Source: an uncultured Collinsella sp.
Lineage (GTDB): Bacteria > Actinomycetota > Coriobacteriia > Coriobacteriales > Coriobacteriaceae
Direction of reading: 5' to 3'
Length of the DNA stretch: 24,321 bases
Assembly: GCA_900548495.1 (NCBI GenBank)
Contig: URKT01000030.1
Span: 1 to 24,321, forward strand
Both the position numbers and the translations under genes were made by a program. The notes beneath the pieces are model-generated. The model did not search any database. It saw only the letters and a program-made list of their open reading frames with translations, and was not told the origin of the DNA. Shown one piece after another: positions 23,344 through 24,321 of this stretch. Every line of letters begins with the position of its first letter. Position 1 is the first letter of the stretch.

Positions 23344-23382
23344 TGGTAATATATCATACCACCAAACCAGATAAATCTTCAA
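23344..23382 (-). promoter_or_regulatory. Promoter and palindromic operator of the leftward module
   Basis: On the minus strand TTGAAG (23382-23377) and TATGAT (23358-23353) are 18 bases apart. The palindrome TGGTA-N8-TACCA (23344-23361) covers the -10. A second symmetric site, TTACTGGTAA (23340-23349), overlaps it. Binding there by the adjacent XRE regulator would block transcription. Confidence 0.65.
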
Positions 23383-23426
23383 GACGATACTCCATATATC
23401 CCGCACAAATAGGACAACAAACCAGC

Positions 23427-23455
23427 TTGAAAGCAACCCAGCAATATAGTAAGAT
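23427..23455 (+). promoter_or_regulatory. Promoter of the small membrane-protein gene
   Basis: TTGAAA (23427-23432) and TAAGAT (23450-23455) have an ideal 17-base spacer. The gene starts at 23558, leaving a leader of nearly 100 bases. A perfect TTGACA lies at 23534-23539, but it is too close to the start codon to act as a -35 for this gene. Nothing else is seen in 23383-23557. Confidence 0.65.
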
Positions 23456-23557
23456 AGACTCGTAAGCCTATATCTGTTTACATGGAACGGTCGGTAATTC
23501 GTCCGTCATGCAAACTAACAGACTTATTAGAATTGACATTAGAAAGAAGGTCATAAC

Positions 23558-24004
23558 ATGCGAACCTACCAACACCCGATATACCAAGACAACACCATGG
23601 CAATTCGCGCCGAATATGATGAGGAAAAACGAGTCTTCGATTTGATGAAGAAGTTCCTCTATATCGTCGGGACGATAACGGCGATAGTTGTTTTCCTTTT
23701 GCTTCTCGTTAATTCCCCTGCCCTGATAACTCAGACAGGTGCAATTGGAATCATTGCACTCGTCCCCGTCCTGCTGGCTGCAACAGCCTTTACCGGGTTT
23801 TACGTCGGCACGGTACCGGCTGGCTACATCGCTGCATGGCGTGCAATCAAGCGCTCAAAGCTGTTCGTTTGGGGCAACGCTCTCGGACTGCTCCTCATAG
23901 CGACGCTTCTTCTTTCCATCCCGGCTGCATTCGCGCCCATTGCCTTCCTTCTCCAGTGGTTGAAGGTGTCGAATCTCAAGCGTCAGCTTGACGCGAACGC
24001 ATAG
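23558..24004 (+). CDS. Small polytopic membrane protein, 148 aa
   Basis: The gene starts at ATG 23558 with AGAAGG seven bases upstream; an internal ATG at 23597 is possible but has no clear site. Residues 1-30 are polar. Three hydrophobic segments follow (about 32-52, 60-84 with an FYVGTVPAGY turn, and 104-128), and the C-terminus is basic (KVSNLKRQLDANA). I do not recognise the family. It is divergent from the XRE-led module, has a good promoter and is followed by a terminator, so it is probably transcribed alone. It may be element cargo. Confidence 0.78.
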   Translation: MRTYQHPIYQDNTMAIRAEYDEEKRVFDLMKKFLYIVGTITAIVVFLLLLVNSPALITQTGAIGIIALVPVLLAATAFTGFYVGTVPAGYIAAWRAIKRSKLFVWGNALGLLLIATLLLSIPAAFAPIAFLLQWLKVSNLKRQLDANA

Positions 24005-24056
24005 TGAGGTAAACTGAACGCGTTTTCTTCCTTCGTGGAGAAACTTTCTTGCTTTA

Positions 24057-24104
24057 GCCCGCTGCTCCCCGATGTGCAACATTAAGGGAGCAGCGGGCGC
24101 TTTT
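24057..24104 (+). terminator. Terminator after the small membrane-protein gene
   Basis: A perfect 13-bp stem (24057-24069 with 24086-24098) with a 16-base loop is followed by GCTTTT. It lies 52 bases after the stop of the membrane-protein gene. Confidence 0.85.
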
Positions 24105-24128
24105 ATGCCGATTCTCACACACCCGTAT

Positions 24129-24168
24129 AGCGGCGCAAGCGGAATATCCCACCCGCGCCGCTTTTTAA
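24129..24168 (+). terminator. Second terminator-like hairpin
   Basis: AGCGGCGC and GCGCCGCT (24129-24136 with 24155-24162) form an 8-bp stem with an 18-base loop, followed by TTTTAATT. The T-run is on the plus strand, so it backs up the preceding terminator. It also sits directly behind the stop of the minus-strand partial gene. Confidence 0.6.
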
Positions 24169-24295
24169 TTAACGCTCGCCGTTCTCCTTGTTCGGTTCCG
24201 GGCGTTCCTGCGCAGGTGCCTGTTGCGCCCGCTGGGAACCGCCGCTTCCGGCGTTTCCGCCGTTCTTCTTCCCTTTCGGCATGACCGTCGAGGAT
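24169..24295 (-). CDS. C-terminal fragment of a hydrophilic protein, cut by the contig end
   Basis: On the minus strand an open frame enters from the right tip and reads to TAA at 24171-24169. It contains ATG at 24282, giving MPKGKKNGGNAGSGG and a Gln/Ala/Pro/Glu-rich tail ending PNKENGER. No ribosome site precedes that ATG and the frame stays open up to the adapter, so I read it as the end of a longer gene. The composition is that of a disordered tail, and no function can be given. The frame fits the stop-then-hairpin arrangement better than the longer overlapping frame that begins in adapter. Confidence 0.4.
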
Positions 24296-24321
24296 CTGTC
24301 TCTTATACACATCTGACGCTG
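24296..24321 (-). other. Nextera adapter (not genomic)
   Basis: From 24296 the sequence reads CTGTCTCTTATACACATCT followed by GACGCTG. This is the reverse complement of the same Tn5 mosaic end and read-1 prefix found at the left tip. Genomic sequence ends at 24295. Confidence 0.97.

Larger units (their letters stand above)
13276..24295. mobile_element. Integrative and mobilizable element (right end not reached)
   Basis: The left edge is the tRNA-Arg fragment, followed at once by an integrase reading inward. The element holds an integrase, an excisionase-like protein, a DnaB-like ATPase, MobC, a coupling protein and a relaxase, but no VirB4, VirB6 or other mating-pore genes. That composition is an IME rather than a self-transmissible ICE, unless pore genes lie beyond the right tip. 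Base composition varies inside it: AT-rich near the integrase promoter, very GC-rich at 17.2-20.5 kb and moderate after 20.5 kb. This suggests a mosaic. Whether 20.6-24.3 kb belongs to the same element cannot be decided here. Confidence 0.8.

Noticed and set aside
23534..23539. Perfect TTGACA as -35 of the 23558 gene
   Set aside because: A matching -10 would fall on or after the start codon, and no TATAAT-like box lies 17 bases downstream.
13557..24295. Antibiotic resistance cargo
   Set aside because: No recognisable resistance enzyme, efflux pump or ribosomal protection motif was found among the element genes in this window.

Overview
The window is an assembled contig of a high-GC, gut-type actinobacterium. 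The order membrane kinase / fhaA / fhaB / PP2C phosphatase / rodA-pbpA / PASTA kinase is the Actinomycetota cell-wall signalling locus, and overall gene style suggests Coriobacteriia, probably Collinsella or a relative. The genus is inferred, not tested. Both tips are not genomic: positions 1-52 and 24296-24321 are Illumina Nextera adapter, so the first and last genes are cut artificially and any ORF running through the tips ends or begins with adapter-encoded residues.

Region 1 (53-13265) is core chromosome. dnaX (minus strand, 3' end missing) is divergent from a YcxB-like membrane protein. A promoter then leads a tightly packed operon: a polytopic membrane Ser/Thr kinase, FhaA-like and FhaB-like phosphothreonine-binding proteins, a PP2C phosphatase with a long disordered N-terminus, and a single-polypeptide fusion of a SEDS glycosyltransferase (RodA/FtsW) with a class B penicillin-binding protein. 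A PknB-type kinase with four PASTA domains follows and ends at a strong terminator. Together these genes would sense peptidoglycan fragments, phosphorylate and dephosphorylate FHA-bound partners, and control cell-wall synthesis.

Region 2 (13276 to the right tip) is an integrative and mobilizable element. Its left edge is the 3' part of a tRNA-Arg(CCU) gene, from anticodon loop to CCA. It is followed by a promoter, short TTTCACCCC repeats, a perfect 20-bp hairpin and a tyrosine integrase with a TTG start. Next comes a rightward block: an unknown protein, an excisionase-like HTH protein, a stand-alone DnaB-like ATPase, MobC, a VirD4/TraG coupling protein and a relaxase. No mating-pore genes are present, so transfer would depend on a helper.

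The most unusual stretch is 20067-20501, right after the relaxase. It is a non-coding, GC-rich array of hairpins in which stems interrupted by tandem G-A/A-G mismatches recur, and two copies differ by a compensatory base-pair change. It could be a structured RNA or a transfer/replication origin.

Beyond a terminator lies a leftward cargo module (20582-23311): an XRE-type regulator, a zinc-ribbon protein, a 62-residue unknown, a coiled-coil tail-anchored protein and a His/Cys-rich membrane-anchored surface protein. A TTACYGGT motif occurs in its non-coding gaps. A divergent small membrane protein, two terminators and the C-terminus of a cut gene complete the window. The right end of the element (expected to carry the rebuilt tRNA-Arg) is not reached.
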